Assembly (NCBI GenBank): GCA_964475755.1
Contig: CAYYXR010000001.1
Coordinates: forward strand, 124,001-188,000
Direction of reading: 5' to 3'
DNA length: 64,000 nucleotides
DNA from: UBA11612 sp964475755
Lineage (GTDB): Bacteria > Pseudomonadota > Alphaproteobacteria > Rhodospirillales > Rhodospirillaceae
The notes beneath the pieces were generated by a model, which had not been told where the DNA came from, searched no databases, and saw nothing but the letters and a program-made list of their open reading frames with translations. The number at the start of each line of letters is the position of its first letter. Positions within the stretch are counted from its first letter, which is position 1. Positions 34,163-43,171 of the stretch are shown one piece after another. The position numbers and the translations under genes were made by a program.

Positions 34163-34627
34163 GTGCCTGTCGTGACTTCCGTTGCAATTAAACGTCTTCC
34201 CAATGCCGGTGACCTTCCCTTACCGGCCTACCAAACCAGTCAGTCGGCCGGGATGGATTTATGTGCAGCTGTTGATGAAGACGTTGTGATCGCGCCGGGC
34301 AAGCACACAATCGTCCCCACGGGATTTTCCATCGCACTGCCCGCGGGCTTCGAAGCGCAGGTGCGCCCGCGCTCAGGCTTGGCGGCAAAGAACGGCGTTA
34401 CGGTGCTCAATAGCCCCGGCACCATTGATGCCGACTATCGCGGCGAAGTCGGCGTTATTCTGGTCAATCACGGCGCTGAGCCCTTCACCGTGAGCCGCGG
34501 CGCGCGCATTGCGCAGATGGTGATCGCACCGGTACGCACCGTGATGTGGGAAGAAAAAGACGAATTGCCGGACTCCGATCGCGGTGCGGGCGGGTTCGGT
34601 TCAACCGGCGTTGCAAAGGGCGCGTAA
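34163..34627 (+). CDS. dut: Deoxyuridine 5'-triphosphate nucleotidohydrolase
   Basis: Trimeric dUTPase, making dUMP and keeping uracil out of DNA. The 154 residues carry the five motifs: SAGMDL (1), RPRSGLA (2), GTIDADYRGEVGV (3), RGARIAQMVI (4) and the C-terminal RGAGGFGSTG (5). A GTG start at 34163 with GAGGCT upstream gives the normal length. It follows coaBC, a common pairing. Confidence 0.96.
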   Translation: MPVVTSVAIKRLPNAGDLPLPAYQTSQSAGMDLCAAVDEDVVIAPGKHTIVPTGFSIALPAGFEAQVRPRSGLAAKNGVTVLNSPGTIDADYRGEVGVILVNHGAEPFTVSRGARIAQMVIAPVRTVMWEEKDELPDSDRGAGGFGSTGVAKGA

Positions 34628-34642
34628 GCGCATCCGGCGCAC

Positions 34643-35428
34643 ATGGATTTTTCCGAAGAACAGATTCAGCGCTACGCACGGCACATCCTTCTGCAGGAGG
34701 TCGGCGGTATCGGGCAGGAAAAACTGCTGAACGCCAAGGTGCTGGTGATCGGCGCAGGCGGGCTCGGCTCTCCTGTCATCCTGTATTTGGCGGCCGCCGG
34801 AGTGGGGACCATCGGTGTTGTCGATGACGACAAGGTCGATCTTTCAAACCTACAACGCCAGATCGCGCATACAAGCGCGCGTATCGGTACCAGCAAAACA
34901 TCCAGCGCCAAGGAGGCTGTCGCATCCATCAACCCTGATGTAAAAATCATCGAGCATGCGACGCGTCTCAATGCCGCCAACGCGGTGGACTTGATCAGCG
35001 GTTATGACGTGATTGCGGACGGCAGCGACAACTTCCCGACACGCTTTCTCGTCAACGATGCCTGCTATTTCACAAAGAAGACCTTGGTATCTGCCGCGGT
35101 GCTGCGTTTTGACGGACAGCTTTCCACTTATAAACCGCATGAGGGCGGCCCGTGCTACCGCTGCCTGTACCCGGAGCCGCCGCCCGATGGCCAGATTCCC
35201 ACGTGCCAAGAGGCTGGGGTCCTTGGTGCCGTGGCAGGGGTCATGGGAACGCTCCAGGCCACGGAGGTGCTCAAGGAACTGCTCGGCATAGGCGAGGGTA
35301 TGGCGGGCCGCTTGCTCATCTACGACGCTCTTTCGGCGGCCATGCGCCAAGTCAAAATCAATCCTGACCCGGCCTGCGCCCTGTGCAGTGACAAGGCCAC
35401 CATCAAGGACCTCAGCGCTCATGGCTGA
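34643..35428 (+). CDS. MoeB/ThiF-type adenylyltransferase (HesA/MoeB/ThiF family)
   Basis: E1-like enzyme that adenylates the C-terminus of a small sulfur carrier (MoaD or ThiS). The 261 residues include the nucleotide motif GAGGLGSPVILYLAAAG, the residues contacting ATP (NLQRQIAH), and the zinc Cys pairs CYRCLYP and CALCSDK. It has no C-terminal rhodanese domain, so sulfur transfer must come from another protein. Its partner carrier is not in the window. The end overlaps the rlmN start by 8 bp. Confidence 0.9.
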   Translation: MDFSEEQIQRYARHILLQEVGGIGQEKLLNAKVLVIGAGGLGSPVILYLAAAGVGTIGVVDDDKVDLSNLQRQIAHTSARIGTSKTSSAKEAVASINPDVKIIEHATRLNAANAVDLISGYDVIADGSDNFPTRFLVNDACYFTKKTLVSAAVLRFDGQLSTYKPHEGGPCYRCLYPEPPPDGQIPTCQEAGVLGAVAGVMGTLQATEVLKELLGIGEGMAGRLLIYDALSAAMRQVKINPDPACALCSDKATIKDLSAHG

Positions 35429-36554
35429 AGCACGACTTAATCTGATCGGCCTCGGCCGCGAGGCATTGAGCGAGGTGCTTGTCGAGCTCGGCGAGAAACC
35501 GTTCCGCGCCAAGCAGATCTGGCACTGGATGTATCACCGCGGCGTCGGCGCATTCGCGGACATGACAGACCTCTCCAAGGATCTTCGGTCAAAACTTGAA
35601 GAGCGCTTTGTCATTGCCCGCCCGACTGTGGCGCGCGAACAAACTTCCGTGGACGGCACCCGCAAATGGCTCATGCAGTTTGCCGATGACCAAAAAGCGG
35701 AATCGGTTTTCATCCCCGAAGACGACAGGGGCGCGGTGTGCATCTCTTCTCAGGTTGGATGCACGCTGACGTGCCGGTTTTGCCACACGGGCACACAGCG
35801 CCTGGTACGCAATCTGACAGCTGGAGAAATTGTCGGACAGTTCATGGTGGCGAGGGACAGCTATGGCGAATGGCCGACGCCCACCGACGAAAGACGCATG
35901 CTGTCCAATATCGTTCTGATGGGCATGGGTGAGCCGCTGTACAACTTCGATGAAGTTGCCAAAGCCATGAAAATTATCATGGCCGACGACGGCATAGCTC
36001 TGGGACGCCGGCGCATTACCCTGTCCACCTCCGGCGTGGTACCGGAGATTAGACGATGCGGGGAAGAACTCGGCGTCAATCTGGCGATCTCATTACACGC
36101 CCCAGACGATGACACGCGCAATGTCATCATGCCCATCAACAAGAAATATCCGTTGAAGGAATTGATGCAGGCCTGCCGGGACTATCCGGGCGCCAGCAAT
36201 GCGCGGCGCATTACGTTCGAATACGTGATGCTGAAAGATGTCAACGACACACCAGCCCATGCGCGCGCCTTGATCAAACTGGTCAGAGGCATCCCGTGCA
36301 AATTCAACCTTATTCCGTTCAATCCATGGCCGGGCGCGCCCTATGAGTGCTCTGACGACGCAACCATCGAATCCTTTGCCCAGATTCTTTGGGACGCAGG
36401 GTTCACGGCTCCCATCCGCACACCGCGGGGACGAGACATTCTAGCGGCCTGCGGCCAACTCAAAACGGATTCGGAAAAACTCTCAGCGCGAGAGCGGCGT
36501 CAGCAGGCTGAAAAAGCCTGGGCGGAAAAGGAAGCGGCGCTGTCACCCCAATGA
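35421..36554 (+). CDS. rlmN: Dual-specificity 23S rRNA/tRNA adenine-C2 methyltransferase RlmN
   Basis: Radical-SAM enzyme that methylates A2503 of 23S rRNA and A37 of some tRNAs. The 377 residues have the Cys cluster CRFCHTG within GCTLTCRFCH (CxxxCxxC), the GMGEPLYN motif, STSGVVPEI, and the C-terminal catalytic Cys in ILAACGQL. The ATG at 35421 sits inside the end of the moeB-like gene, so translation is probably coupled. The last ~25 residues are charged and Ala/Glu-rich. Confidence 0.96.
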   Translation: MAEARLNLIGLGREALSEVLVELGEKPFRAKQIWHWMYHRGVGAFADMTDLSKDLRSKLEERFVIARPTVAREQTSVDGTRKWLMQFADDQKAESVFIPEDDRGAVCISSQVGCTLTCRFCHTGTQRLVRNLTAGEIVGQFMVARDSYGEWPTPTDERRMLSNIVLMGMGEPLYNFDEVAKAMKIIMADDGIALGRRRITLSTSGVVPEIRRCGEELGVNLAISLHAPDDDTRNVIMPINKKYPLKELMQACRDYPGASNARRITFEYVMLKDVNDTPAHARALIKLVRGIPCKFNLIPFNPWPGAPYECSDDATIESFAQILWDAGFTAPIRTPRGRDILAACGQLKTDSEKLSARERRQQAEKAWAEKEAALSPQ

Positions 36555-36558
36555 CGGC

Positions 36559-36959
36559 TTAGCTAGCTTCGAGAGTATCCATATAGGCTTTCCACTCCCC
36601 GTATCTTGGGTCCTTAGGAAACATTTTCTGCGGCCACAGCGCGGCCGCATTTGAAGAATCGTAGATACCAGGACCCACCGCGAACGCATCGGGCCCTTGC
36701 CCGCGTCGCCCAAACGCAAGGCGAGAGGTGGGACGGGGACGCCTACCGGCCGCGCTGGTATTCGGGCCGCTGGCGCTCGGGATCGCACGCGTTGAGCTCG
36801 ATGAGTTCGGCGTTGACCCAATCTGTTGCGACGGCCTCGGCTCCACCCAGTTCCGGTTCGGGCGGCGGAGGCGGGTTTTCCGGCGGAGGCGGCGGCGGCG
36901 GTGGTGGAGGCGGCTGGTAAGGCCAGCCATAAGACCCAACGCAGCCCTTGCTCCCGCAT
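36559..36959 (-). pseudogene. Pro-rich protein remnant with apparent frame breaks
   Basis: Three minus-strand frames share what looks like one protein. An ATG at 36959 opens a signal-like stretch (MREQGLRWVLWLALP). A second frame holds a poly-Pro tract (about 36850-36915) and then a coding-like stretch containing DWVNAELIELNACDPERQRP, ending at a TAG at 36743. A third frame continues with GQGPDAFAVGPGIYD and DPRYGEWKAYMDTLEAS, ending at 36559. Third codon positions are G/C-rich in the last two, supporting real coding, and one extra base near 36743 would explain the switch. I do not recognise the protein. It sits between rlmN (convergent) and argG (divergent). Confidence 0.45.
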
Positions 36960-37004
36960 CGGCGCTCCCTATACTGCGCGCCAATTCTCAACCGGGACGC
37001 TGAC

Positions 37005-38213
37005 ATGAGCACACAACCCAAAAAAGTTGTCCTCGCCTATTCGGGCGGACTTGATACATCGATCATCCTGCGCTGGCTGCAGACCGAAAAGAATTGTGAA
37101 GTTGTCACATTCACCGCTGATATCGGTCAAGGCGAAGAGCTTGAACCGGCGCGCAAGAAAGCAGAATTGCTCGGCATCAAGCAGATCTTCATTGAGGATC
37201 TGCGTGAAGAGTTCGTGCGCGATTACGTATTTCCCATGTTCCGCGCCAACGCCATGTATGAAGGCGTTTATCTTCTCGGCACCTCCATCGCGCGACCGCT
37301 CATTGCCAAACGGCAAGTCGAGATCGCGGTGGAAACCGGCGCGGATGCCATCGCGCACGGCGCCACCGGCAAGGGCAATGACCAAGTGCGGTTCGAGTTA
37401 TCGGCCTACGCTTTGAAGCCGGACATCAAGGTGATCGCGCCGTGGCGCGAATGGGATTTGAATTCGCGCACCAAACTGATCGAATACGCCGAGCAACACC
37501 AGATTCCCATTCCGAAAGATAAGCGCGGCGAAGCACCGTATTCGATGGATGCGAACCTTCTGCACATCTCCTACGAAGGCAAAGCCCTGGAAGATCCCTG
37601 GGTGGAGCCGGACGAAGACATTTTCCGCCTGACCGTTTCTCCGGAGGCCGCGCCCGATAAGCCGGAATACGTCGAGATCGAATTCGCCAAGGGCGATGCC
37701 GTGGCCGTGAACGGGGAGAAACTCTCTCCTGCGTCGCTTCTGGCAAAACTGAACGAGATTGCCGGGCGCAACGGCGTCGGCCGTCTTGATTTGGTGGAAA
37801 ACCGTTATGTGGGCATGAAAAGCCGCGGTGTTTATGAAACGCCGGGCGGCACGCTCTTGAGCGTTGCCCACCGCGCGATGGAAAGCATCACGCTCGACCG
37901 AGAGGCCGCGCATCTCAAAGACGAGTTGATGCCGCGTTATGCCAAGCTTGTGTACACCGGCTATTGGTTCGCACCGGAGCGCGAGATGCTGCAGGCCGCC
38001 ATCGACAAAACCCAAGAGCGGGTCAATGGCGTTGTGCGCTTGAAACTTTTCAAGGGCCATGCGTGGGTCGTGGGGCGCAAGTCGCCGAATTCCCTCTACC
38101 ACCTGGACTACGTCACCTTCGAGGAAGACTCGGTGTACAATCAGTACGATGCGGAAGGCTTTATCAAGCTGAATGCCTTGCGCTTGCGTTTGGGCAAGAT
38201 GGCGGAAAAGTAG
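37005..38213 (+). CDS. argG: Argininosuccinate synthase
   Basis: Condenses citrulline and aspartate using ATP in arginine biosynthesis. The 402 residues start MSTQPKKVVLAYSGGLDTS, with the PP-loop ATP motif AYSGGLDTS. They include GATGKGNDQVRFE and SRGVYETPGGTLL. The ATG at 37005 gives the usual N-terminus; the frame opens further upstream, but that part is not conserved-looking. Confidence 0.97.
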   Translation: MSTQPKKVVLAYSGGLDTSIILRWLQTEKNCEVVTFTADIGQGEELEPARKKAELLGIKQIFIEDLREEFVRDYVFPMFRANAMYEGVYLLGTSIARPLIAKRQVEIAVETGADAIAHGATGKGNDQVRFELSAYALKPDIKVIAPWREWDLNSRTKLIEYAEQHQIPIPKDKRGEAPYSMDANLLHISYEGKALEDPWVEPDEDIFRLTVSPEAAPDKPEYVEIEFAKGDAVAVNGEKLSPASLLAKLNEIAGRNGVGRLDLVENRYVGMKSRGVYETPGGTLLSVAHRAMESITLDREAAHLKDELMPRYAKLVYTGYWFAPEREMLQAAIDKTQERVNGVVRLKLFKGHAWVVGRKSPNSLYHLDYVTFEEDSVYNQYDAEGFIKLNALRLRLGKMAEK

Positions 38214-38240
38214 ACGCGCGGTACAGGAGGAGGGGCGTAT

Positions 38241-39008
38241 ATGGCGAGCTTCATCCATACGGAGCAAAACGGTAGCGTTCTAACTCTCCGCTTCAATCGT
38301 CCGGATAAGAAAAACGCTATTCTATCTTCGATGTACGCGGACGGCGCGGATGCGTTGTCCAAAGCCGCCGACGACAAGAGCGTGCGCGTGGTCGTTATGA
38401 CCGGCAGCGGAGATAGCTTCTCAGCCGGTAACGATTTGAAGGACTTTCTCGACAATCCGCCAGATACGCGGGACGCTCCGGTCTTCCGGTTCATGGACAC
38501 GCTGGCCACATTTCCCAAGCCCGTGGTCGCCGCCGTGAACGGATTGGCCATCGGGATCGGTACAACCTTGTTGCTTCATTGTGATTTGGCATATGCGGTG
38601 CCCAAGGCGAAATTTCAGCTGCCGTTTGTCAACATCGCCATCGTGCCGGAATATGCCTCGACGCTGCTTTTACCGCGCATGCTCGGGCACGTGAAAGCCG
38701 CCGAGCTTTTGATGCTGGGCGAGCCCTTCACGGCCGAGCGCGCAGCGAGCCTTGGGATTATCAACGAGGTTGTTCCGGCAGACGCACTCGTGACAACGGC
38801 GATGGCCAAAGCGGGGGCGCTGGCGGCTAAACCCCCGGCCGCGTTGCGCCAGGCCAAGGCCCTGTTGCGCGGCAATGCGCCGGACATCGCAAAGCGCATA
38901 TTGGAAGAGAATGAAGTGGTGCGTGAGCGCCTGGTCTCCGCGGAATTCAAAGAGGCCGCCACGGCCTTCTTCGAAAAGCGCGCGCCCGATTTCAGCAAGT
39001 TCGACTAA
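38241..39008 (+). CDS. Enoyl-CoA hydratase/isomerase (crotonase family)
   Basis: A 255-residue crotonase-fold protein acting on acyl-CoA thioesters. The oxyanion-hole segments are SAGNDLKDF and NGLAIGIGTTLL. In the position of the second catalytic Glu the sequence reads FVNIAIVPEYAS, which keeps a Glu, as in enoyl-CoA isomerase/hydratase relatives. An AGGAGG Shine-Dalgarno precedes the ATG. The specific substrate cannot be told. Its stop overlaps the folD stop on the other strand. Confidence 0.9.
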   Translation: MASFIHTEQNGSVLTLRFNRPDKKNAILSSMYADGADALSKAADDKSVRVVVMTGSGDSFSAGNDLKDFLDNPPDTRDAPVFRFMDTLATFPKPVVAAVNGLAIGIGTTLLLHCDLAYAVPKAKFQLPFVNIAIVPEYASTLLLPRMLGHVKAAELLMLGEPFTAERAASLGIINEVVPADALVTTAMAKAGALAAKPPAALRQAKALLRGNAPDIAKRILEENEVVRERLVSAEFKEAATAFFEKRAPDFSKFD

Positions 39009-39922
39009 GCGTCAGTTTTGGGCGGCAAGGTCAAGGGCAGCGGAACATCGGTGACGCCGTGCTGCGCGCAGCATGCCTTAAGGGTATTCACCATCAGGCA
39101 GGCGATGGTCATGGGGCCAACGCCGCCCGGCACCGGTGTGATGGCGCCGGCGACCTGACTGGCTTCATCGAATTTCACGTCACCGACGAGTTTGGTTTTG
39201 CCGTCAGCCGCCGGCACGCGAACGATGCCGACGTCGATCACAGTTGCCCCCGGCTTGATCCAGTCTCCGCGCACCATCTCCGCTTTGCCGACGGCGGCCA
39301 CCACAATGTCGGCGGTACGGCAAAGCCCCGGCAAGTCCTGGGTGCGGGAGTGCGCGATGGTCACCGTGCAATTTTCATTGAGCAAAAGATGCGCCATAGG
39401 CTTGCCGACAAGGTTCGAGCGGCCCACCACAATCGCATTCTTCCCGGTAAGATCGCCGAGCGTATCCTTCAAAAGCATCAAGCAGCCCAGAGGCGTACAG
39501 GGCACAAGCGCGTCGCCACCGGCGATCAGTCGGCCCGCGCTTTCCGGATGAAGACCGTCCACGTCCTTGGCGGGCAAAAGAGTCGTGATGACCTTGAACG
39601 GGTCGATGTGCTTGGGCACCGGCAACTGCACGAGAATGCCGTTCACCGCCGGATCCTCGTTCAACTCCCGCACCAGTTTTAAAAGATCTGCTTCGCTCGT
39701 CTCGGCCGGCAGATCGTGCTGAAAGGAATTCATACCCGCCGCGGTTGCCGTTTTCTGTTTATTGCGCACATAGACCTGGCTGGCCGGGTCTTCGCCCACC
39801 AGCACCGTCGCCAATCCCGGGACCAGGCCGTGCTTGGCCTTGAGAGCCGACACGGCCTCGGTCACGCCAGCTTTGAGGCGGGCCGCAGCGTCCTTGCCGT
39901 CTATGATTTTCGCTGAACTCAT
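39005..39922 (-). CDS. folD: Bifunctional methylenetetrahydrofolate dehydrogenase/cyclohydrolase
   Basis: Interconverts 5,10-methylene-THF and 10-formyl-THF. The 305 residues (from MSSAKIIDG) have the catalytic Lys in YVRNKQKTA, QLPVPKHI, DVDGLHPESAGRL and the NADP-binding VVGRSNLVGKP, followed by PVPGGVGPMTIA. The start at 39922 overlaps the stop of the DUF167 gene as ATGA, supporting it over the ATG four codons earlier. It belongs to the run yggT-DUF167-folD. Confidence 0.96.
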   Translation of the reverse strand: MSSAKIIDGKDAAARLKAGVTEAVSALKAKHGLVPGLATVLVGEDPASQVYVRNKQKTATAAGMNSFQHDLPAETSEADLLKLVRELNEDPAVNGILVQLPVPKHIDPFKVITTLLPAKDVDGLHPESAGRLIAGGDALVPCTPLGCLMLLKDTLGDLTGKNAIVVGRSNLVGKPMAHLLLNENCTVTIAHSRTQDLPGLCRTADIVVAAVGKAEMVRGDWIKPGATVIDVGIVRVPAADGKTKLVGDVKFDEASQVAGAITPVPGGVGPMTIACLMVNTLKACCAQHGVTDVPLPLTLPPKTDA

Positions 39923-40236
39923 GAACCCATCCACCGTTGCGCAATCGTTTTCAGTTCGTCGGCATTACCACCGATGCGCAGGATTTTATGCCTGTCCGTC
40001 TCACCCGCAACCAAAGTTATACTCGATTTTGAAACCCCGAATGTCTTTGCCATCAAGTCTATAAGCGCGGCGTTTGCCTTGCCCTTGTCCGGCGGCGCGG
40101 TCACCGCGACCTTGAGAGCCGGACCTTCCGGCGTCTCCATGACCCCGAGCAAGGCGTTGCGCGAGGCCTTCGGACTGGCTCTTATCGTAAGAACGAGGCC
40201 GCCCGCATCGATCCAGAAATACGAATTCTTCGTCAC
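39919..40236 (-). CDS. DUF167 family protein (YggU-like)
   Basis: A 105-residue protein with the YggU/DUF167 fold: LTIRASPKASRNALLG, PPDKGKANAALIDLMAKTFGVSKS and VAGETDRHKILRI. Its biochemical role is unknown. The GTG start at 40236 overlaps the yggT stop as GTGA, and its own stop overlaps the folD ATG. The three genes are therefore tightly coupled. The much longer open frame upstream is antisense to yggT and is not used. Confidence 0.88.
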   Translation of the reverse strand: MTKNSYFWIDAGGLVLTIRASPKASRNALLGVMETPEGPALKVAVTAPPDKGKANAALIDLMAKTFGVSKSSITLVAGETDRHKILRIGGNADELKTIAQRWMGS

Positions 40237-40535
40237 GAGGCGAGGGAAATGATGAGCCTCTGAATGATGAGTTGGATAAATATAATTCCGAAAATCAGCG
40301 CCACAGGCGAAAGATCGAGTCCCCCGAAAATGGGCAAGTATTGGCGAATACGGCGCAGGGCCGGTTCGGTTAGCTGACTGAGCGCCGACATCACTATGTG
40401 CACAAAGCGGTTGTAAGTATTGATAACGTTGAAAGCGACCAGCCAACTCAGGATCACGGAAATAATGATGACCCATACATAAAGGTCGAGGACCATATTG
40501 ATGACTTGCAGCAACGGAATGAGAATTGTGTTCAT
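40233..40535 (-). CDS. YggT family integral membrane protein
   Basis: A 100-residue protein with two hydrophobic regions (LYVWVIIISVILSWLVAF and VALIFGIIFIQLIIQRLI) and the conserved NRFVHIVMSALSQLTEPALRRIRQYLP segment between, shown here only to locate it. YggT proteins are linked to osmotic or potassium tolerance and to envelope maintenance in some bacteria, but the mechanism is unknown. The first gene of the yggT-DUF167-folD run. Confidence 0.9.
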   Translation of the reverse strand: MNTILIPLLQVINMVLDLYVWVIIISVILSWLVAFNVINTYNRFVHIVMSALSQLTEPALRRIRQYLPIFGGLDLSPVALIFGIIFIQLIIQRLIISLAS

Positions 40536-40794
40536 AGATGCGCCGCTCTCCCTCCCGTGACACCCGGTCCGCGCCAGCGCGCGCCCGCGCGGCGGCGGCA
40601 CGGCGCGCCTTCCGCGAGGTGTTACCCTACTGAGCGGGCCATGTCGGCGCAAGCGGGGTTGGGTTGAAAACGTATGTCTCTTCCGGGGGTTAGGGGCGCA
40701 TTCCCTCGCCTTGACTTCGCCGGTCTTTCCCACCATTCTCCCGCCGATTTTGCGGAAGGACCGCGCGGCGGCATCCTTTTCGCAGTGGCGATGC

Positions 40795-40870
40795 GGGGCC
40801 GTAGCTCAGTTGGGAGAGCGCGACGTTCGCAATGTCGAGGTCAGCGGTTCGATCCCGCTCGGCTCCACCA
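40795..40870 (+). tRNA. tRNA-Ala (anticodon CGC)
   Basis: A 76-nt cloverleaf. The acceptor stem GGGGCCG/CGGCTCC contains the G3:U70 pair that marks alanine tRNAs. The D arm has GCTC/GAGC. The anticodon stem CGACG/TGTCG encloses TTCGCAA, giving anticodon CGC, which reads GCG codons. The T arm is AGCGG-TTCGATC-CCGCT. The 3' CCA is encoded. It is the only tRNA in the window. Confidence 0.97.
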
Positions 40871-40946
40871 TCGCCCTTCCTTCGTATCACGATCTTCCAA
40901 TTCAACTGATCGGATGCCACCCTGCCCGCGGGAGGAGGCGTTTCAG

Positions 40947-42440
40947 ATGATCAATCTCAGCTCGTTCATTCGCTATCACGCGCGCCTGACGCCGGATCGG
41001 CCAGCCGTGATTTACGGTGAGCAGGCCATATCCTACGCCGCCTTTGCCAAACGTATTGATGCCACGGCCGCGTTTCTCGTCGGCGAAGGTATCGGTCCGG
41101 GCGACGTGGTCGCAGTGTTCATGAAAAACTCCGCCGCCTTTCTGGATATCGCCTTTGCTGTGAGCCACGTCGGCGGTGTTTTCCTGCCCATGAATTTCCG
41201 GCTGGCGGCGGACGAGGTGCGCTACATCACCGAGAATGCCGGCGCCAAGCTTGTTTTTGCCGATGAGGGCTTTGAGGAGCAAACAGAGAGCCTGCCGCGT
41301 GTGATCTACCTGAACGAAGCCGCGCAAACGAATGCCGCGAGCCTTGCGCCGGAAAATTTCGAAACGCCGGCTACTGCACACCGCGCACCAGATGATCTTT
41401 TCCGGCTGATGTACACCTCGGGCACAACCGACCGGCCCAAAGGCGTGATGCACACCTACGATAACTTCTACTGGAAGAGCATAGAGCACGTGGTCGCGCT
41501 CGGCATCACTGCCGATGACCGGCTCCTCATGATCGGGCCGCTTTATCACGTAGGTGCATTTGACCTGCCCGGCGTTGCCGTACTTTGGGCCGGCGGCACC
41601 GTATGCATCCTGCGCGATTTCGATCCTGCCTCAGCACTCGCGCTGATCGAGCGGGAAAAGCTCACCTGCACCTGGGGCGCCCCGGTGATGATGATGCAGA
41701 TGCTGGGCGCCGCGCAGCAGAAGTCCTATGACGTCGGCAGCTTGAAATGGTGGATTGGCGGCGGCGAGAAAACGCCGGAAACCCGCATCCTCGATTTCAT
41801 CAAATTATTCCCCACCGCGCGCTACATCGACGCCTATGGCCTCACGGAAAGCTGCAGCGGCGATACACTGATGGAACCTGGTTTTGAGCTTAAAAAAATC
41901 GGCTCCGTTGGACGGCCCACACCTCATGTAAAGATCGAAATCCGCGACGACGACGGTAACACATTGCCTGCCGGCACCGAGGGCGAGATTTGTCTGCGTG
42001 GGCCGAAGATCACCAAGGGATATTGGAACGATCCGGAAAAAACCAAAGCCAGCTTTTTCGGCGATTGGTTCCGTACCGGCGACGTAGGTTATATAGACGA
42101 GGATGGATTTCTTTACATCACCGACCGCAAGAAGGATTTGATAATCAGCGGCGGAGAGAACATTGCGTCAAGCGAAGTAGAGCGAGTGATTTACCAATTG
42201 CCGCAGGTGAGCGAAGCCGCAGTCATCGGTGTACCGGACGAGCGCTGGGGCGAACGGCCCGTGGCCATTGTCGTCGCCAAAGAAGGCCAGTCCTTAGAAT
42301 ATGGTGAGCTGGAGGCGCATTGCAGAGCGCATTTAGCCAAGTTCAAGGTGCCGAAAGAGTTGCACCTCACCAACAGCTTGCCGCGTAACCCATCCGGAAA
42401 AATTCTTAAGCGGGAACTGAGACAAAAATTCCTGCGGTAA
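40947..42440 (+). CDS. Acyl-CoA synthetase (AMP-forming), long/medium-chain type
   Basis: Activates a carboxylic acid to its acyl-CoA through an acyl-AMP. The 497 residues carry the P-loop LMYTSGTTDRPKG, in which Asp replaces the usual Gly (TTGRPKG), the adenine-site motif YIDAYGLTESCSG, the hinge TDRKKDLIISGGENI, and the terminal catalytic Lys in PSGKILKRE. GGAGGAGG upstream of the ATG at 40947 fixes the start. The true substrate is not predictable. It lies 76 bp after the tRNA and convergent with the glycan operon. Confidence 0.93.
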   Translation: MINLSSFIRYHARLTPDRPAVIYGEQAISYAAFAKRIDATAAFLVGEGIGPGDVVAVFMKNSAAFLDIAFAVSHVGGVFLPMNFRLAADEVRYITENAGAKLVFADEGFEEQTESLPRVIYLNEAAQTNAASLAPENFETPATAHRAPDDLFRLMYTSGTTDRPKGVMHTYDNFYWKSIEHVVALGITADDRLLMIGPLYHVGAFDLPGVAVLWAGGTVCILRDFDPASALALIEREKLTCTWGAPVMMMQMLGAAQQKSYDVGSLKWWIGGGEKTPETRILDFIKLFPTARYIDAYGLTESCSGDTLMEPGFELKKIGSVGRPTPHVKIEIRDDDGNTLPAGTEGEICLRGPKITKGYWNDPEKTKASFFGDWFRTGDVGYIDEDGFLYITDRKKDLIISGGENIASSEVERVIYQLPQVSEAAVIGVPDERWGERPVAIVVAKEGQSLEYGELEAHCRAHLAKFKVPKELHLTNSLPRNPSGKILKRELRQKFLR

Positions 42441-42446
42441 CCATAA

Positions 42447-43157
42447 TTAGGTTACATCCTTGAAGATGTCGCGTTTGACGTTGTGCCGCGACGGTTTGAC
42501 GGCAAATTCCGGCGCATTGAATGCAACGTGCCCGTCCGGTACGTCGAACACAGAACCGGCGCGTGAAATCGCTGTGGCGCCCGCTGAGATCAAGCAGTTT
42601 GCGCCGACCTTGACGTTGCCGATGACCCGACTGCCGCCGTACATGACCACGCCTTCGCCGAATACAGGTCCGCCCGCGATAAAGGGGTCTGCGCCAACCG
42701 AGACATTTTGGTAGCAGCAAAAATAATCCGCATACTTCGCCCGCCCGAGTACTGTACCAACCGGATGCACGACGGCAAAGATGCCGGGCAGTTCGACCTC
42801 ATAGAATGCATCCAGGCCATGCATAGCCTTGTTGAGGCCGTAGGCTTTTGCGGCCAATTCGATCATCCCGGATTTAAAGGCGGTATTGGAAACGTAATAT
42901 AAGAAAACGGCGTATTGATCCGAATGGAGATGATTGAAGCGCGGGCCGTCGTGATCCCAATAGCCTTTGATGCGCACATGGCGAATGCAATGCTCTAGGC
43001 GTTCGAGCACATCACCCATGATTTGACGCAAAGACTCCGCTTCGTCCTTATCCGGATAAAACGCGCCCAATTGCCGCGCCACGTACTCCGGAAGCGCAGC
43101 CGACGGAACTGAGAGACTAAAGGGTGCGTGAGCGGATTCTTCCATGGTTTTATGCAC
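42447..43157 (-). CDS. Serine O-acetyltransferase-like hexapeptide acetyltransferase
   Basis: 236 residues. The N-terminal half is helical, as in CysE-type enzymes (LERLEHCIRH, FNHLHSDQYAVFLYYVSN). The C-terminal half is a left-handed beta-helix of hexapeptide repeats (VSVGADPFIAGGPVFGEGVVM, VIGNVKVGANCLISAGATAIS). The His in VVHPVGTVLG aligns with the catalytic His region of serine acetyltransferases. As last gene of the amidotransferase operon, it may acetylate a sugar or a serine-derived group rather than serve cysteine synthesis; that is inference. The start could be 43157 or the ATG at 43145. Confidence 0.8.
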   Translation of the reverse strand: MHKTMEESAHAPFSLSVPSAALPEYVARQLGAFYPDKDEAESLRQIMGDVLERLEHCIRHVRIKGYWDHDGPRFNHLHSDQYAVFLYYVSNTAFKSGMIELAAKAYGLNKAMHGLDAFYEVELPGIFAVVHPVGTVLGRAKYADYFCCYQNVSVGADPFIAGGPVFGEGVVMYGGSRVIGNVKVGANCLISAGATAISRAGSVFDVPDGHVAFNAPEFAVKPSRHNVKRDIFKDVT

Positions 43158-43171
43158 TCTGCGCGACGGAA

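Noticed and set aside
36743..37021. Pro-rich protein starting at 37021 inside the argG start region
   Set aside because: Its first codons overlap argG on the opposite strand and look unlike a protein N-terminus; the frame-broken reading from 36959 fits better.
42447..43157. Plain cysE assignment
   Set aside because: The fold matches, but the operon context is sugar amidation and the sequence lacks enough of the standard CysE N-terminal features to name it cysE.
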